NCBI GenBank assembly: GCA_023548195.1 | Contig: JAJHZJ010000694.1 | Location: 1,612,001 to 1,676,000 of the forward strand | Reading direction: 5' to 3' | DNA from: Bettongia penicillata ogilbyi | Taxonomy: Eukaryota > Chordata > Mammalia > Diprotodontia > Potoroidae | DNA: 64,000 nucleotides | In this document: one piece after another, positions 1 through 13,600 of the stretch | Position numbering within the stretch: the first letter of the stretch is position 1 | How the letters are laid out: each line of letters opens with the position of its first letter | Made by a program: the position numbers and the translations under genes | The notes under the pieces: model-generated | Database searches by the model: none | Told to the model about the DNA's origin: nothing | What the model saw: only the letters and a program-made list of their open reading frames with translations

Positions 1-559
1 ACTAAGGCGGGAGACGACGTGCAAACACACACACATATATATATGTATATGTGCATACACACACACACAAACACACACGCGCTGGGGAAGCCTTCCTGTG
101 GGATTTTAGTAGGGAGGAGTGAAGACGCAGCATTCCAGGTCCAAGAAAACCAAGCCTTCATTTTTAGGAGAGATGGGACGAAATTTTAGAAAATATGAAG
201 TTGCCTGCCTTATTTGGAATAGTGCCCTTTGCAGCGCACATGGTCCAGGCTGTCCAGTTTTTGAAAAAGCAGCTATTAAAGTATAAAACCTTCCCTACAG
301 CTTGAGCCCCAATCAGAAGGAATCCCAAGGGGCTCGGTGCGTGGCCGGCGGGTGCGAATAACCAAACAGCAGGAATGACTTTCTGAAGTTCTTCCCCTGG
401 AGCTCGTGAACTTCAAAGAAAAAATATTTTATTAATTATTTCACTGTAATTGGCTTCCTTTGGAAACAGACGAGACCACTCCTTTTAGTCTAAGAACGAG
501 TCCTCTGCACACGGCGGTGTTTCCTCGGCTGTCTGACGGGAAGCTCCTCGAGGGTAAGG
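1..559. other. 5' flank of ANAPC4, no gene seen
   Basis: Positions 25-80 are an imperfect CA/TA microsatellite. The rest is unremarkable single-copy-looking sequence turning GC-richer after about 320. In human the upstream neighbour is ZCCHC4, but no exon of it is recognisable here. Confidence 0.5.
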
Positions 560-667
560 AGCGAAATTGACTAAAAGACCGCTTCGGACAGGCCGGGGAG
601 AGTGGGGGGGGGGGGCAGGACTCTACCCGCACTACGCGCCGCTGGGAGTCGCTGCGTCGGCCCAGAT

Positions 668-679
668 CGCGCACGCGCG
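668..679 (+). promoter_or_regulatory. NRF1-type binding site
   Basis: CGCGCACGCGCG matches the NRF1 consensus at every position. It sits in the CpG-rich promoter about 225 bp upstream of the ANAPC4 start codon. Confidence 0.6.
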
Positions 680-690
680 TGGCGCTCCGG

Positions 691-713
691 CCGGAAGTTC
701 CCACCCCGGAAGT
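691..713 (+). promoter_or_regulatory. Tandem ETS (GABPA-type) sites
   Basis: Two identical CCGGAAGT motifs in the same orientation start at 691 and 706, 15 bp apart. Closely spaced tandem ETS sites are typical of GABP-driven housekeeping promoters; actual binding is inferred. Confidence 0.6.
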
Positions 714-797
714 GCCTCTCGAGGCCGCAGGGCTCCGCGCCGGAACACGGGATTCGCGGCCCTGGCTGGCGCCGCCGCGGAGCGGGCCTGCCCGGTC

Positions 798-1019
798 ATG
801 CGGCTGCGCGGCAGGCGAGGGGGCGGGGCCGGGAGGCGGCTGCCTCGGGAGTGCGGAGGCCCCTTGAAGAGGGAGGTTTGTCACTGCAGGACCAACTCCC
901 GCGATGCCGGCCTTCAGACAGGTGGGAGAGAAGCAGCTGCCCCAGGAGATCATTTTCATGGCCTGGTCTCCCAAGAGGGACCTCATTGCCTTAGCCAACA
1001 GAGTGGGGGAGGTAAGTGA
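798..1019 (+). other. Possible upstream ORF overlapping the ANAPC4 start
   Basis: ATG at 798 opens a frame that differs from the ANAPC4 frame (start 904) and stays open past the exon 1 donor at 1012. If the mRNA begins upstream of 798 this would be an overlapping uORF able to reduce initiation at 904. Its translation has no recognisable similarity. Whether it is in the transcript is unknown. Confidence 0.25.
904..1011 (+). CDS. ANAPC4: ANAPC4 exon 1 (coding part)
   Basis: Encodes residues 1-36, ending in phase 0 at donor GTAAGT (1012). The start context has G at -3, and an in-frame stop at 865-867 precludes an earlier in-frame start. The translation begins MPAFRQVGEKQLPQEIIF, where human has a longer leader before VGEKQ. 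Confidence 0.93.
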
Positions 1020-4000
1020 AAGGGGGGGTTCTCTCCCCCCAGCAGCGCCCCAGCCTCCCCGGGGCTCAGTTTCCCCTCCAGCTCCGGGCCTGTGATGACA
1101 CCTCAGAGCTCCTCTCTGGGGAAGGGACCTTTCCAGTCTCTGGGAGAAGCACAATTAACTCAAACACTTTTCCTCACAATCCAGTGAAGAAGCGTCAGAA
1201 AAACTTCACAAAAATAAACGTTGATATAGAAGACAAACGTTATCTTTCATTAGAAAGCAAGTTTACTTTAATATTTTTTCCTATAGAAAGCTAATACAGT
1301 CGCATATTAAGACGGAGAAACAATAGGTACCGAAATGGAAGAATGAGCGAGGGGTGCTAACATTGGCCTGATGATTGTGTCATTTTTGGTTTCCCATCGA
1401 AGTTGAATTATTTTCCAAAAAATTCGATAATACATAAAAAATTGCTCATTACACTGTTACCAGTTGTCTGCCCAAAACCCTTTTACAGTGCAAGACATGA
1501 GGTTAAAAGGTTGTGTTATCTGCCTTCTGGATGAGGAAATAGGTTCAGTCAGCAGGCATCTATGAAGTGCTTCAAACACTGCGCTAAGTACTGGAAATCC
1601 AGAGAAAAGTAAAAAAAAAAAATTAAGTCCCTGCTTTACCTCAAACCCAGTGTAATGTAGCAAGTACTTGGCAACATTGTAATTCCATCCCAGGTGCAAA
1701 ATATTCTGGATTTTTTGTTGGGGAGGATGATGCTGGAACAGAAAAGAGAGAGAAGGTTTTTCCAACTGTGCCTTAGTGACTTTTTAGGAGTTCAGTTGGT
1801 AAAGAAAGATTCAGGGGAAGAGCATTCCAGAATGAAGAGAGTGAGTGAAAAAGCAGGGGATATGTGTGGAAGAAATGGAGTAAGACATTTTGTTGGCCTG
1901 TAGAATGTCTCATTGAATTTGTAGTAAAAAAAAAAAAAATGGTTGGGTTTGTTTCCCAATTCCACAAACACCTACTCCCTATGTGGTCTTCAACAAGTCT
2001 TCTCACTTCTTGGTATCTGTTCAGTCTCCCATCTTCATGACTTTGCACATGCCAGACCTGGGATACACTTCCTTATCACTTCTGCCTCTTGGAGTTTCTG
2101 CTTGTTTTAAAATTCAGTTCAAGAGCTTCCTCTACATGAAGCTTTTTTTTTATCCTCCTAGATGCTAGTGTCAACTTGTACTCATTCTCTGCATGTTATG
2201 TTTATATTTATATGTATACATTTTTTCTCCCTCATTTAAATGTAAGCTGTTAGACAGCTGGGACTAAAGTTCCACTTTTGTTTTTATATCTTCAGTGCGT
2301 AGCTCAGTGTGTCATGTGCACAATGCTTAATAAATGCTTCTAGCTTTAAATCTTAGGAGTCTGTGAATGTGTGAAGGGGAGTAGTGTGACATGAGTCCGG
2401 AAGGGGACGCTACTTGTAGTGAGAACTATATTATGGAGGATCTTGGGCCTTTTTTGACCTTTGATTTCATCTGTGTAAGGAATTTGAGGAAATTTCTTCT
2501 ACCAGTACTGATGGGCAATTCTGAGGTGCTGAGAGGTTAATTGATTTCATGGTTATGCAGCTCTTATGTGTCAGAGATGGTAATTGCACCTGAATCTTTT
2601 TGACTCAATAGGGCAGCTTTGGAGAGTTTTAAATAGGGTGATGGACAGAGTGAAAGGAGGAGACAAATGCTAGAGGTATTGAAGAACACTTAAATATTTA
2701 TATCATAGACATGTAAGCCCCTTGAGCATAGAGATAAGTTTATTCTTTATATTTGCACCTCTAGCACCTAGCATAGTGCCTAGTATGTAGTAGTAAATAC
2801 TTACTGATTTTTTTAAGCAAACTGGATGTCTAGGGACATTTCAAATTCATCACATCCAAAACTCACTATCCTTTTCCCCAAACCCATCCCTCTTCCTAAT
2901 GTCTTAGTTTTTGTCAAAGACATCATCATTTTTTCAGTCAGTCAGGTTTACAGCCTTGGCCTTTCATAACTTTACCCCAACCTATTTTTCCACCCACATT
3001 GTACATTACTTCTGAGATCTAGCCAGACTGGCCTTCCTCTCTATTCTTTACACGTGATACTCCATATCCCATCTCCATACCTTTGCACTAGCTGTCCCCA
3101 ATGACTGTGATGCATTTCCTCCTCATTTCTACCTCATAGAATTCCTTTCTTCAACATGCAGCTTAAATACTACTTTCAGCATGAAGCTCTTTTTAATCTG
3201 CTCAACAGCTAATGCCATTTCTCTCAAACTACCTTGTAGTTAATTACTTCTTTTATTTATTCTTTTTATGTTTATTCTCTTTTATACTTAAATATATCCA
3301 TGTTGTCAGATTATCAGTGCTGTAGGAGTAGGGGTTATTTCATTTATTGTATTGGTATCCCTAGTACCACGCCTGGTTTATAGTAGGTGCTTAATAAATG
3401 CTTGTTGATTGGGTGTTACTTGTTAGGGTCCAGTATCCTGTGCCCTAGTTCTTAAATGATCAACTTTTAGAGGCTAACATTAAAGTGTAAAAACTTCCTT
3501 TAGATCGAACCCATACTAGTACAAGCCTAAATTTAACCATTGTATTGTCAGGCTTGCAATTAGTCAAAGAGCAGGGGTTATTAACCTCAGCTCAGTGAAC
3601 TTTAAAAAAATATTTTGATAACTACATTTCAATATGATTGGTTTCTTTGTAATCTTATGTGTTTTATTCATTTAAAAACATTATTCTAAGAAGGTTCCAT
3701 AGATTTCATCACATTGCCAAATAGGTCCTTGAAGCAAACCTGATTAATAATTGCTTTTGTATAGTTACCATACTCAAGGGTATTTGGTGTTGTCAGGTTT
3801 TCCCAAAATGTACTGATTTTCCTGTCATAAAACAATTTGGGTTACTAATATTTATTTCTACAAAAACTCTTATCTGAAGTGCTGCCAGAATTAAGATTTA
3901 TTGGAACAGGTGTTTGAGGAAAGCAGTGTACTCTGTCTACCTCAAACTAAGGCCATCTGCTGCCAACCTTCTTTTGTAAAACTGAAATTGTCTTTTTTTT

Positions 4001-7000
4001 AATTTTGCAGGGTATTTTTTAATGTTTAAATGATCCTTGATGCACTAATATTTCTTCAAGGAGTCTTGTTTTTGTTAATCAGTCACCAACAAAGTCACCT
4101 TATGTTGCTTATACATTGAAGCATATGCAATTATTCTGCGCACTAAAATCGCTAAAAAACTTTAAATTTCAGTTCTGCTAGATGTAGTGTTAATTGTCAT
4201 GGACTGAAAAGAGGAATATTTATATTCTTTTGCATATCCAACACTAATACTGGAATACATTTACATTTATGATATTAATTGTTGGCCTTCTAGTGACATA
4301 AAAAGGTTAGATAATTTATTGGGTGCCTAATTAAATTCTGTTTTCTCTTTTCTTCAGTTTTTTAACATATATTTTTACAGTTCTTTCAGACAGTACTATC
4401 TGTGAATAACTATGGGTTCTATCCATAGCTAGTAGATGACTTAGAAAATAGGAATTTTAATTTTTATAACTGTCTTGCTTTAAGAACTCAGCTCAAGTTC
4501 CATCTTATGCAGAGATTTTTTTCCTAGTGTAGCCCTGTTGCTACAACTACTTTCTCTTTGAGATTACTTATTCTCTACTCTGTATGTAAATTGCATGTAT
4601 ATAGCTACTAACATGTTACTCTCCCATTAGAATGTGAGTGTTTTGAGGTCAGGAGCAGTGTTTTTGCCTTTCTTTACCTCCCTAACATTAATCACAGTAC
4701 CTGGCAGATAGTAAGCACTTAAAAAATGCTTAGTGACTGACTGGGTTTATATTTTTTAATTATTTAAAATTATCCATCTTAAGAATCTGTTACATACATG
4801 TAAAGTAGGAAACTTTTAAAAAATATCTAACATTTTGTCTATTTTTCAGGTTTTACTTCATCGACTAGCAAACTTTCAGCGGGTTTGGAGTTTGCCACCA
4901 AATGAAAATACTGGAAAAGAAGTGACATCTTTGGCTTGGAGACCAGATGGAAAAAGTAATGATAGTACTATTATAGAAATCTTTATTATCACAGAAGGGA
5001 ATTTTGCAGAAACTTTGTTTTCCAAGAAAGAATTTTATGCTTATACTATGTGCTAGAGTTCTTAAATATTACTTATTTGATTATTTTTTGAAAAGCTCTC
5101 AATTTCATGAAATTTTAATAAATTCTTTCTGCAAAGATGTTGCTGAAATGAAATATAATTGAACATATTCAAATGTTTTCTTTACGTTTTGTTTTTGTTC
5201 TTAGCCTTGTAGTTTCTTGTATTTAGTTTGTTTGCTTGACATTCCCTAACCTTTCTCCGTTCTTTTGGACTTTATGGCATTTAGTAGTTATGTGGCACAT
5301 AAGTCTCTATACCTTTGTAAGTATATCCAGCTCACCTTGTTTCCTTTCCTCCCCAAAAAATCCACGTTGTGGTTTGGGGGTAGCCCTGGGTTGTTGCAGC
5401 CTGTGTCACTGGAGCACTTGCACTGGTTGGTACTGCCAAATTGGAAGGACTTCACATATGTCCCTAAAGATGAGGTGTCTGCTGTTAGAAGACCCAGAGA
5501 AGATCCTTGGCTGCAGGAGATAGCCATTCTCTGTTGAAATAACCCTCTGTTGTCCATGCTAATTCTGTGAAGAACTTGACAGCATCCTTCAAACCAAGTC
5601 AACATTTACTTTGATATTTGATGATTTCAGTTTGGAAGTGGGTACAAGGAAGATCTTAAAAAGTATAAAATAATGTTTGTGATTAATAAATGAGAAAAGT
5701 CCAAGACTTTGTAGACTTCTTGGAGACCTCATGCCTACAAATCCTGATTACTTTCTTCAAGAAGAATTGGAAGGCACTGGGAAGGTCAAACACTTAGCAA
5801 AACAAAAGAGAAATTAATTATATTTTAACAATCAGTTTCTGATGTGGGGCTTATTTCTGAGTTAGCTACCTATGTATAGTTGGGTCTTGGATTGCTTAAC
5901 ATAAAGGTCCAAAAACCAAGTCAGGAGAAAAGATGAAGATGTGAAGGAGATAATGTATGTAGTTGCAGCATCTTTAACTTGATCTATTTAAATCAGCCAT
6001 TGGCTTTGAAAAATAGGAGATGGACAAAAGTAATGGTGTTGTCTTCTTGCCACCGTTATGAATTTGACTGTTACAAAATAATTGCCATATTGGAGATACC
6101 AAAAAAGCATGAAATCAAAAACACTTGATCTCATTGCTTAGCAAGAGATGGCAGACAAGGGCAGCTGCAGTCTGGAGTATAAGCTCATTTACAGAAGATT
6201 GTATGGAAGAGTGAGAGAAGATTACAAGCGCATTAGGTCACAAAACTAAAAGCAGTGGAAGAGAAAAAGCCTGGTGAAAGTCAGTAATCAGTTAAGCCAA
6301 AATATGAGAGCATTCACAGTGGGAGACCTCAAATACATGAAAAGAGACTGTGTATCTATAGAAATCTGTCCTTATAATTGATCTGACAGTGGAACCATTG
6401 CATTTGGATACCTTCTCTCTCCCCTCCAGTGCCCAATAGGCTACATGGAGTAGTGGTAACAGGGCTCAAGAAAACAAAGTTGGGAAGAGCAAATTGTGCC
6501 TGCTGAAGTGAGTCTGTGCAGCAGGAGTCTGGTGGAGTTGGCCCAATTCTTGCACTTCAGTCACTTCGGCTGAAATCACAAAGAAAGATTTTCTAAAAGA
6601 GTGAAAAAAGAAAAAAATGTAAGTGAGCAGATGTCAGTAATTATTTATCTGCCTACACTTTTTCATGTTCATAAAATATGAGAATGGTACAGGCATGAAT
6701 TAAATGTAGAATAGTAGCAGCTGGCATCGTTATAGGGCTCTAAGGTAGGCAAAGTCCTTTATAGAAACATTGTCACTTGGTGAACACAGCCCAGTGAGGC
6801 AAGTTCTGCAGTTATTACTGTCCTGTTTCATAGATGATGGAACTGAGAATCAGGAAGGTTCAGTCACACAAGTAGAATATGTCAGGAGGGTTCAGACTGA
6901 TGTCTTTTCTGCACTTTTTCTGTTGCACTCTGCACCAACTCCAAGAGTTTCCTGTTCCTTCTTGGATCAAGTATAAACTCTTTGCTTTTAAGGCCCTATA

Positions 7001-7599
7001 CAACCTGGCCCTCAACTTATCTTTCCAGTCTCAATGGATATCCCCACACTCCGTGATCCAGCCAGACTGACCTTTTCTTTGTTCCTCATATATGGTGCTC
7101 TCATCTCCTTTCTTGATGCCTTTGCGGCAGCCATTCTTGAAGTAAGGCCATCCTCCTTACCTCTGCTTCAGAGTCCCTTTTTTCCTTTAAGATGCTACCC
7201 AGATATCTTCTGCATGGAACCCTTTCTTTATAGTTCAGCTACTAGTGGCCTTTGTCCCAAACAACCTTGCATTTAATTACTTTGTATTTATGTACTTTAT
7301 ACTGTATATATCCGTATAACTCCTTATTTTCTTCCCTGTGACAATATGAACTCCTTATGAGTAGAGATTAGGGGGTTTTTTTGTACTTGTTTTCCCGGTG
7401 CCTGACACACAGTAGGCATCTAATAAATATTTATTGATTGAGTAGTATGAATGAATGAATGTATAAGGTCAAAGCCTCTTCCCTTCATCTCCCTCTTATG
7501 TATGTGTTGATGATAAAGCTACTAAAAGCTTCTTTGATAGATGAAATTATAGTGATAATTTGTTCAACGATGTTTTTAACTATGTTTAGGAAGGCATAA

Positions 7600-7631
<32 letters not shown>

Positions 7632-10600
7632 AAGACAGAGAGACAGAGAGAGAGAGAGAGAGACAGAGAGAGATTAAAAGTCCAAATGAAGGGATATTTC
7701 CTTTCTCATTCCACATAGGTATTGAGGTTTGACAGTTGCTTGTCAGTTACAATACGCTGATTGTTTTCAGCCCAGAACAGTAGTACAGGACTTCAACAGT
7801 GACATCTGTGACTACTCAAATGAAATTAATCTAAAAAATCACATTGTAAAAAAAGCAAATGAAGAATAATCCGGAAAATTATGACATGCAGCAGCTCCTT
7901 GTTTTAGTCCATTGGCATATAGATCTTGATATGGAAATTCAGATGGACTGTGAATTCAGCACATAATTGAATAGGATGAGAGTGAACTGTATAGCTTTTG
8001 GGAAATTGCATAGGGCTTGTAATAATCACAGTCTGCTCCATGTTACGTTTTCTCTAATGATGTTATACGACTACAGATTCTGGAATATAATAGTCCTGTA
8101 AGAATAAAGTTAAGGGTAATCAAAAGAGCAAAATGGAAAGATATAACACAGGTGCAAGTTTACTGCAGTGTGTTTATTACCAGCAGTGATTTACATGGGA
8201 GCAGTTCCATAAAGAGTGTCATCAAGGACATTTGTGGTCAGAGAAGGTTCACAAAACATTAAGAAATCTAGAAGTATGTTGGAGAGATCCTCTGGAGGAT
8301 TCATCTAAGATATTAATAAGAATCACAGGATAAGAAGGCATGGATAAATGGCAGAGTAGCTACACTGATGAGAGCAAATACATCGAAACACCAAAGAATA
8401 TCTCTAATTTTTATAATTGATAAAAAATAAAAATTAACATCATTAGTGTCATTTAATATATTAGTGGTTAGGGTTTTCCCTTGTCCCTTTGCACATGTAA
8501 TTTGAGGGATTTTGTTCAGCTGCATTTTATTTGTACAGTTTTCTTGTCTTAGGAAAGAACCATAGTGAAGTTAACATGTACCGTTTAATCGAAGAGTTTC
8601 ATTAATCAGTAAATGAATGTCAGACATCTACTGTGTACGACATTGTACCAAGTGCTAGGAAACAAAGGCTTATTGTGAAAGATCACACATTAAGGGTTGA
8701 TTAAATAATGAGCAATAGGTTATCACTAAAAAATTAAATATAAGTGTCACTGTCAAATAAAAGCTATTTGAGAGTTATTTCAAGTAGTTTGTTTTTAGGA
8801 AGGAGAGGCAGGAATTTAGCAGAACCTTGTACAGATTTATACATTGGTAAATACTGGATGGCATTAACTGAGTCCATATTTGAAATTCAGTGAAATAATT
8901 TGACGTATTAAAAATATTTTTTAGCAACTCATTCAGAGACTCCACACTATAAAATTTAATTGTTGTCAAAGAGGAATGTGCTTCTGATTCCCATGTTCTC
9001 ATTTGGTAAAGAAACATGAAGTGTAGAAAAAGTATTAAAACCTAGACAGATCAAATTATTTCTTCTAGGCTTGTTTATGGATTCCACTATGTCTTGGTGA
9101 CAAAGAGCAGTCACACAGCAATATATTATTGTTGTTTATCTGTTAAATACTTTGTGCCAGATGACACGCATGGTTTCTAATCTAGGAACCTGTGTTATGT
9201 CAGATGTTTAATATTGTGTGTGGGAAAGTATTGGATCTCAAGTGAAAGTCCTAGATATAAAAGTATATGAAATACATATGTTAGTACTGTGTATGAAAGT
9301 GTAGAGGTCCACTTTTAAACTCATTTATAAAAATCCTTTATGGACTTTTTTTTCCTTTAAAAATTTCTCAACAGTTTAACATTGCATTAGTAAGTATTGT
9401 CATAAGGTAGAATTCTTAACTCTGACAATAGCTATAATGAAGATTTGTTTTAAATAAACAAAATTAAATAGTAACAAATTGAAAACATTAACTCTTCAGG
9501 ATTTTGAGCCTGAATTCACTTTACTAAGTTGTTTTTTAAGTAGAATTCTTAACTCTGACAATAGCTATAATGAAGATTTGTTTTAAATAAACAAAATTAA
9601 ATAGTAACAAATTGAAAACATTAACTCTTCAGGATTTTGAGCCTGAATTCACTTTACTAAGTTGTTTTTTGATATGGTTACAGTTTTTTATGTGAATCAC
9701 CTAGTATTTGATCTTTTTTTCTTGTAGTTTTGGCCTTTGGTCTTGCTGACACCAAGAAAATTATTTTATGTGATGTTGAAAAACCTGAAAGCTTGCACTC
9801 TTTTTCTGTGGATACACCTGTTACTTACATGCATTGGATGGAAGTAACTGAAGAAAGCAGGTAGGTCAAGAAATTTTAAAGTCTACATTAATTCCAAGTA
9901 CATGTCAAAGGTAACTTTAAATGAGGTTAGTAGTACTCTTGAAGTCATCTTTCTCCTCAACTTTATCAAAATAGGTTGCTTTTTAATAATACTCTACTAA
10001 ATTCCTTTCTTTTATTAAGCAATAATGCCTTAAAAATTGTGTATTATGTGTATGTGTGTATGTACTTACATATACCCTATGTTATATAAAAACCGATCAT
10101 GTCTAAATCATGAAGAAATTAGTTACGTTTTTAAATTGCAGCATTAGCTATTCATAACAAGTAATTCTTGTAAATTATTATTTCTGAGTAATTAATAGTT
10201 TATTGTATTTCATTGATTTTTAAATTTTTTTAAAAAATACCATTACTTCACTAGTGATGATCCATATATCAATTTATGAATATCATGCTGAGGCTTTCAG
10301 GACTGCTTTTGTGGAACTGCTTGTCAAGTCATTAGTTTGAAAGTTTGTGTGTAAACCACAGAACTGACCACTAAGCCAGCATAATTATATCTACGTGCTT
10401 TAAAACAAACCTTGCTATGTAGAGCTATGACAAGGACTCTTAGATGAGCATTTACAATTCCTGAGCTATAAGTTCACATCCTTAGTAGCAATTTTGTGAC
10501 CCTAGCTAAGTCATTTACTTCTATTTTTTAATTTATACAATGGATACATTTGTCCTTTGCAAGACAAAAGCTGTTTATAAATAAGGAAAATTCTTAATAT

Positions 10601-13600
10601 ATTTTTTTGTTATATTAAATTATCCCTTCTCATGGAAATGCTGTTTAGTTGTTATAAAACTCATTGCTTAACCTTACTTATTTTACCTAAATCTTTGTGT
10701 TATGTTAATTTTGCCCAAATCAATCTTACAGTGATTTTTTTTTATAACATAAATAGTAGCTATAGATGTCTAGAGCTTGGGTAATATTTCATTTTTACTG
10801 TGTAGCATTTATTTTGAACTGAGTACTGAGAACATTACATGTTTCTCAGTGGAGAAAAGGTATGAATATTTTATTCTTAATTTATACTGAATATGATGGC
10901 AAGATTTTTATTTTAAGTGCAAGACCTGACTGCTGTTAACTTTGTATATTTCTCTTTCTTTGAATGATTAAAGTATTTTTAAATTTAAAAAAGCAGTCAT
11001 GTTTTTAAACATCCTTTTTTTTCCTCTAGTGTTTTAACATCCTTTTATAATGCTGAGGATGAGTCAAATCTCCTTCTGCCTAAACTACCTGCATTGCCGA
11101 AAAAGTAAGTATCGAAGTTGGATAGCTTTGTAATTTTCTTATTCATTTGAAATTATTAACTGTGTTATGAAAATATCTTGTTTAGTTTTTTTGTTTAAAG
11201 TATTTTTTCAATTTATATTATTCTTCAGCTATAGCACTACTGCAAAAATTTTTAGGTAAGAAACATTCTTTGGTATTTTTTCAAGTAAGAGAATTATTGT
11301 TTAGTATAAAAATTGAGTTGTAACAATTATTTTCATATTTTAGTGAAGAAAAATCAGATGAAATTATGAAGCTCTTGGGTGATGTCAGGTAAATTTTCTT
11401 GGAAATACCTATGATGCAAGTATGAGTTTCTTATATTTAAAAATTGAATTTTAATTTTGAAAATTAAAACGATTTGAGGAGATTCTCCAGTCTTAAATGG
11501 AAAATCTTAGGTGTTTGCTCAGTTGTTTTACTCACCTTAATCATTTTTTTAATATCTATCACTTAATTTTTTTCTATGGCCTTTCATTTTGTCAATTTTA
11601 AAAATAAGTTGGTAACATCCCTTTCGTGTTTTCTTCAAGAGAAAAAATTTTAATAGAGTAAAGAAGTAAAAAATGCTATTTTATCTTTGAATTTTAGAGT
11701 TGGGAGTTGCATTGCATTTTTAAAATCTTCAGGCCCCTTCAAATATTCTTGCTGTTGAGATGGAGGCAGCATGTGGTACATAGAGGAAAGGGCTAGGGAA
11801 ATGGTATGGACAAATCAGCCAGCCTTCCTAAACCTCGTTCACTTATCTGTAAAAAGTGGGGATAATGATAGTTGTGGTAACTACCTTGCAGGCTTGTTTT
11901 GAGAATCCAAAGAGCTAATGCGTGCAAAGTGCGTTGTAAATCTTAAAATGTCCGTGTCGGTGTTACCGTAGTAGAGCTATGATGATAGAAAATCATCACA
12001 AGCAGGAAAAAGCACAGTATTGGGGCTTTAATTGTAATTTTTGCTGTTATTGTTTGCCTCCAGCCCAATTTCTTCCAGGTAGCAGGCCTTGCTGATTTGC
12101 ACAGTAGAGTTTTTGTAGTGCTTTTGAAAACACTAGGCATGTTTAGCCAAATTTGACCAACAAATCAGTAGGCTTGTTTTGGTTTATCAACTTCCACTGC
12201 AGGAGAGCCATAACATGTAGATTATATAGTAGTTGTCCTTTAGAGCTGAGTTTTAGAACTTGATTATTTCTGTTGTTGATTGGTCCTCAGCTTGTTGCCT
12301 TACTTTTAATTAGGCTTAATGCTCTTGTCCTTGGAGGAAACTCTGGGTTCATTGAGATCTATGCTTATGGAATGTACAAAATTGCTACTGTTACAGGGGT
12401 AAGTTTTCCTTTTTTTTATTTTCCCTACAGTTTCTTTTTAAATGTTGCAGCTAATTGGTTTATGAGAGAAGATTCAAACGCTAACTTTTCTCATTTCTGG
12501 TGATTGAAATTACTATTCCTTACATGCTAAATGTATGTTTTTTTCTGAAAGGAATGAGAAATACTTTCCTATAATCTTATGAATTCATGAAATTTGGAAT
12601 TTAGGGATTTCACTTATGATTCCTGCAAAATGTAAAAGTAAGAGATAGGGTACCCATTAAAGAGCAGGAGCTATTAGTTGCTAATGGAATTAAAGGGAAC
12701 CTTTAAAAAAAAAGATTGATATGCTTGAAGTGGCTTTAAGCTTTATGAACTCACTTTTTTTTTTGGCCCATCTATGGAGAATAAAAGCTAGAACTTGTGG
12801 TTAAAATACAGCTAAGCTAAATTTATCAAATTAGTTTTCTTTTGCTCCTTACCACTAGAGCTAATTGCTTAGCATTGAACTTGCTCCCTAAGTTCATATT
12901 TCCTCCTGTACCTTCTGGGGAGAGAGGGAAGAATTGGTGAAAGTTGAGGTGCCGATTTTCTACTGATTTCGGTTGTGGAAACTGACTTTGACTAGGATAA
13001 CCAAAGGGGAGGGGAGAATATACAGAGAAATATAGATCATTTCCCTGAATTAAGTCTGTAAATGGACGGGTAGGTTTGACACTCCCAGTATCCACAGCAG
13101 AGGGGAAGGCAAGAGCCTGAAGGGTAGAGATTTAGGTTACCTGAGCTGCTCTGTTTTCTAGGTTTTACATAGGTTTTTTTGTCTCATGTAATATACACAA
13201 AGATAAAGTAATGCATTAATATTAAAAATGTTATTTGAGTAAAATGAACAAAAATTTATGACTGTAATCTTTTACTTTTTCAGGTTTCAGGTTCCTGTCT
13301 TGGCTTATGCTTATCAAGCGACTTAAAATCATTATCCGTTATTACAGAGATAGGAGATTCTACCAGTATTGCATCAGAAATTTCATATTTTCAGGTAAGT
13401 AAAGCTGAATTTCAGAGCAGTGTAAAATGCAGTCTGTTTCTTGTCGAAATGCTATTCACACCTGTTGATTGCAATGGCTGAGAACCATTGTGATGATCTA
13501 TAGCATAATAATATTAATAGCTGAGTTTTAGAGCTCTTTAAGACTGGCAAAGTTCTTTGTATATTTTATCATGTTTGAGCTTTACATGACTCTGAGATAG

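Larger units (their letters stand above)
560..903 (+). promoter_or_regulatory. ANAPC4: CpG-rich promoter and 5' UTR of ANAPC4
   Basis: This stretch is far richer in G, C and CpG than the AT-rich surroundings and has no TATA box near the gene start, as expected for a housekeeping CpG-island promoter. A perfect NRF1-type palindrome (consensus YGCGCAYGCGCR) lies at 668-679. Two ETS/GABPA-type CCGGAAGT sites lie at 691-698 and 706-713, and a GC box at about 819-829. The exact transcription start cannot be read from sequence. An out-of-frame ATG at 798 could act as an upstream ORF if transcription starts before it. Confidence 0.75.

Noticed and set aside
567..1019. 150-codon + strand frame through the CpG island
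   Set aside because: GC-driven open frame; it is not the APC4 frame and has no family similarity. Only the part from ATG 798 is retained as a possible uORF.
441..1154. 237-codon open frame on the - strand over the promoter and exon 1
   Set aside because: It lies in GC-rich DNA where stops are rare, opposes the conserved ANAPC4 exon 1, and its translation is Arg/Ser/Pro-rich without any recognisable domain.
9728..9860. Exon 3 is 133 bp, the same as the tandem duplication period upstream
   Set aside because: The duplicated sequence has no similarity to exon 3, so the equal lengths are a coincidence and no exon duplication is implied.
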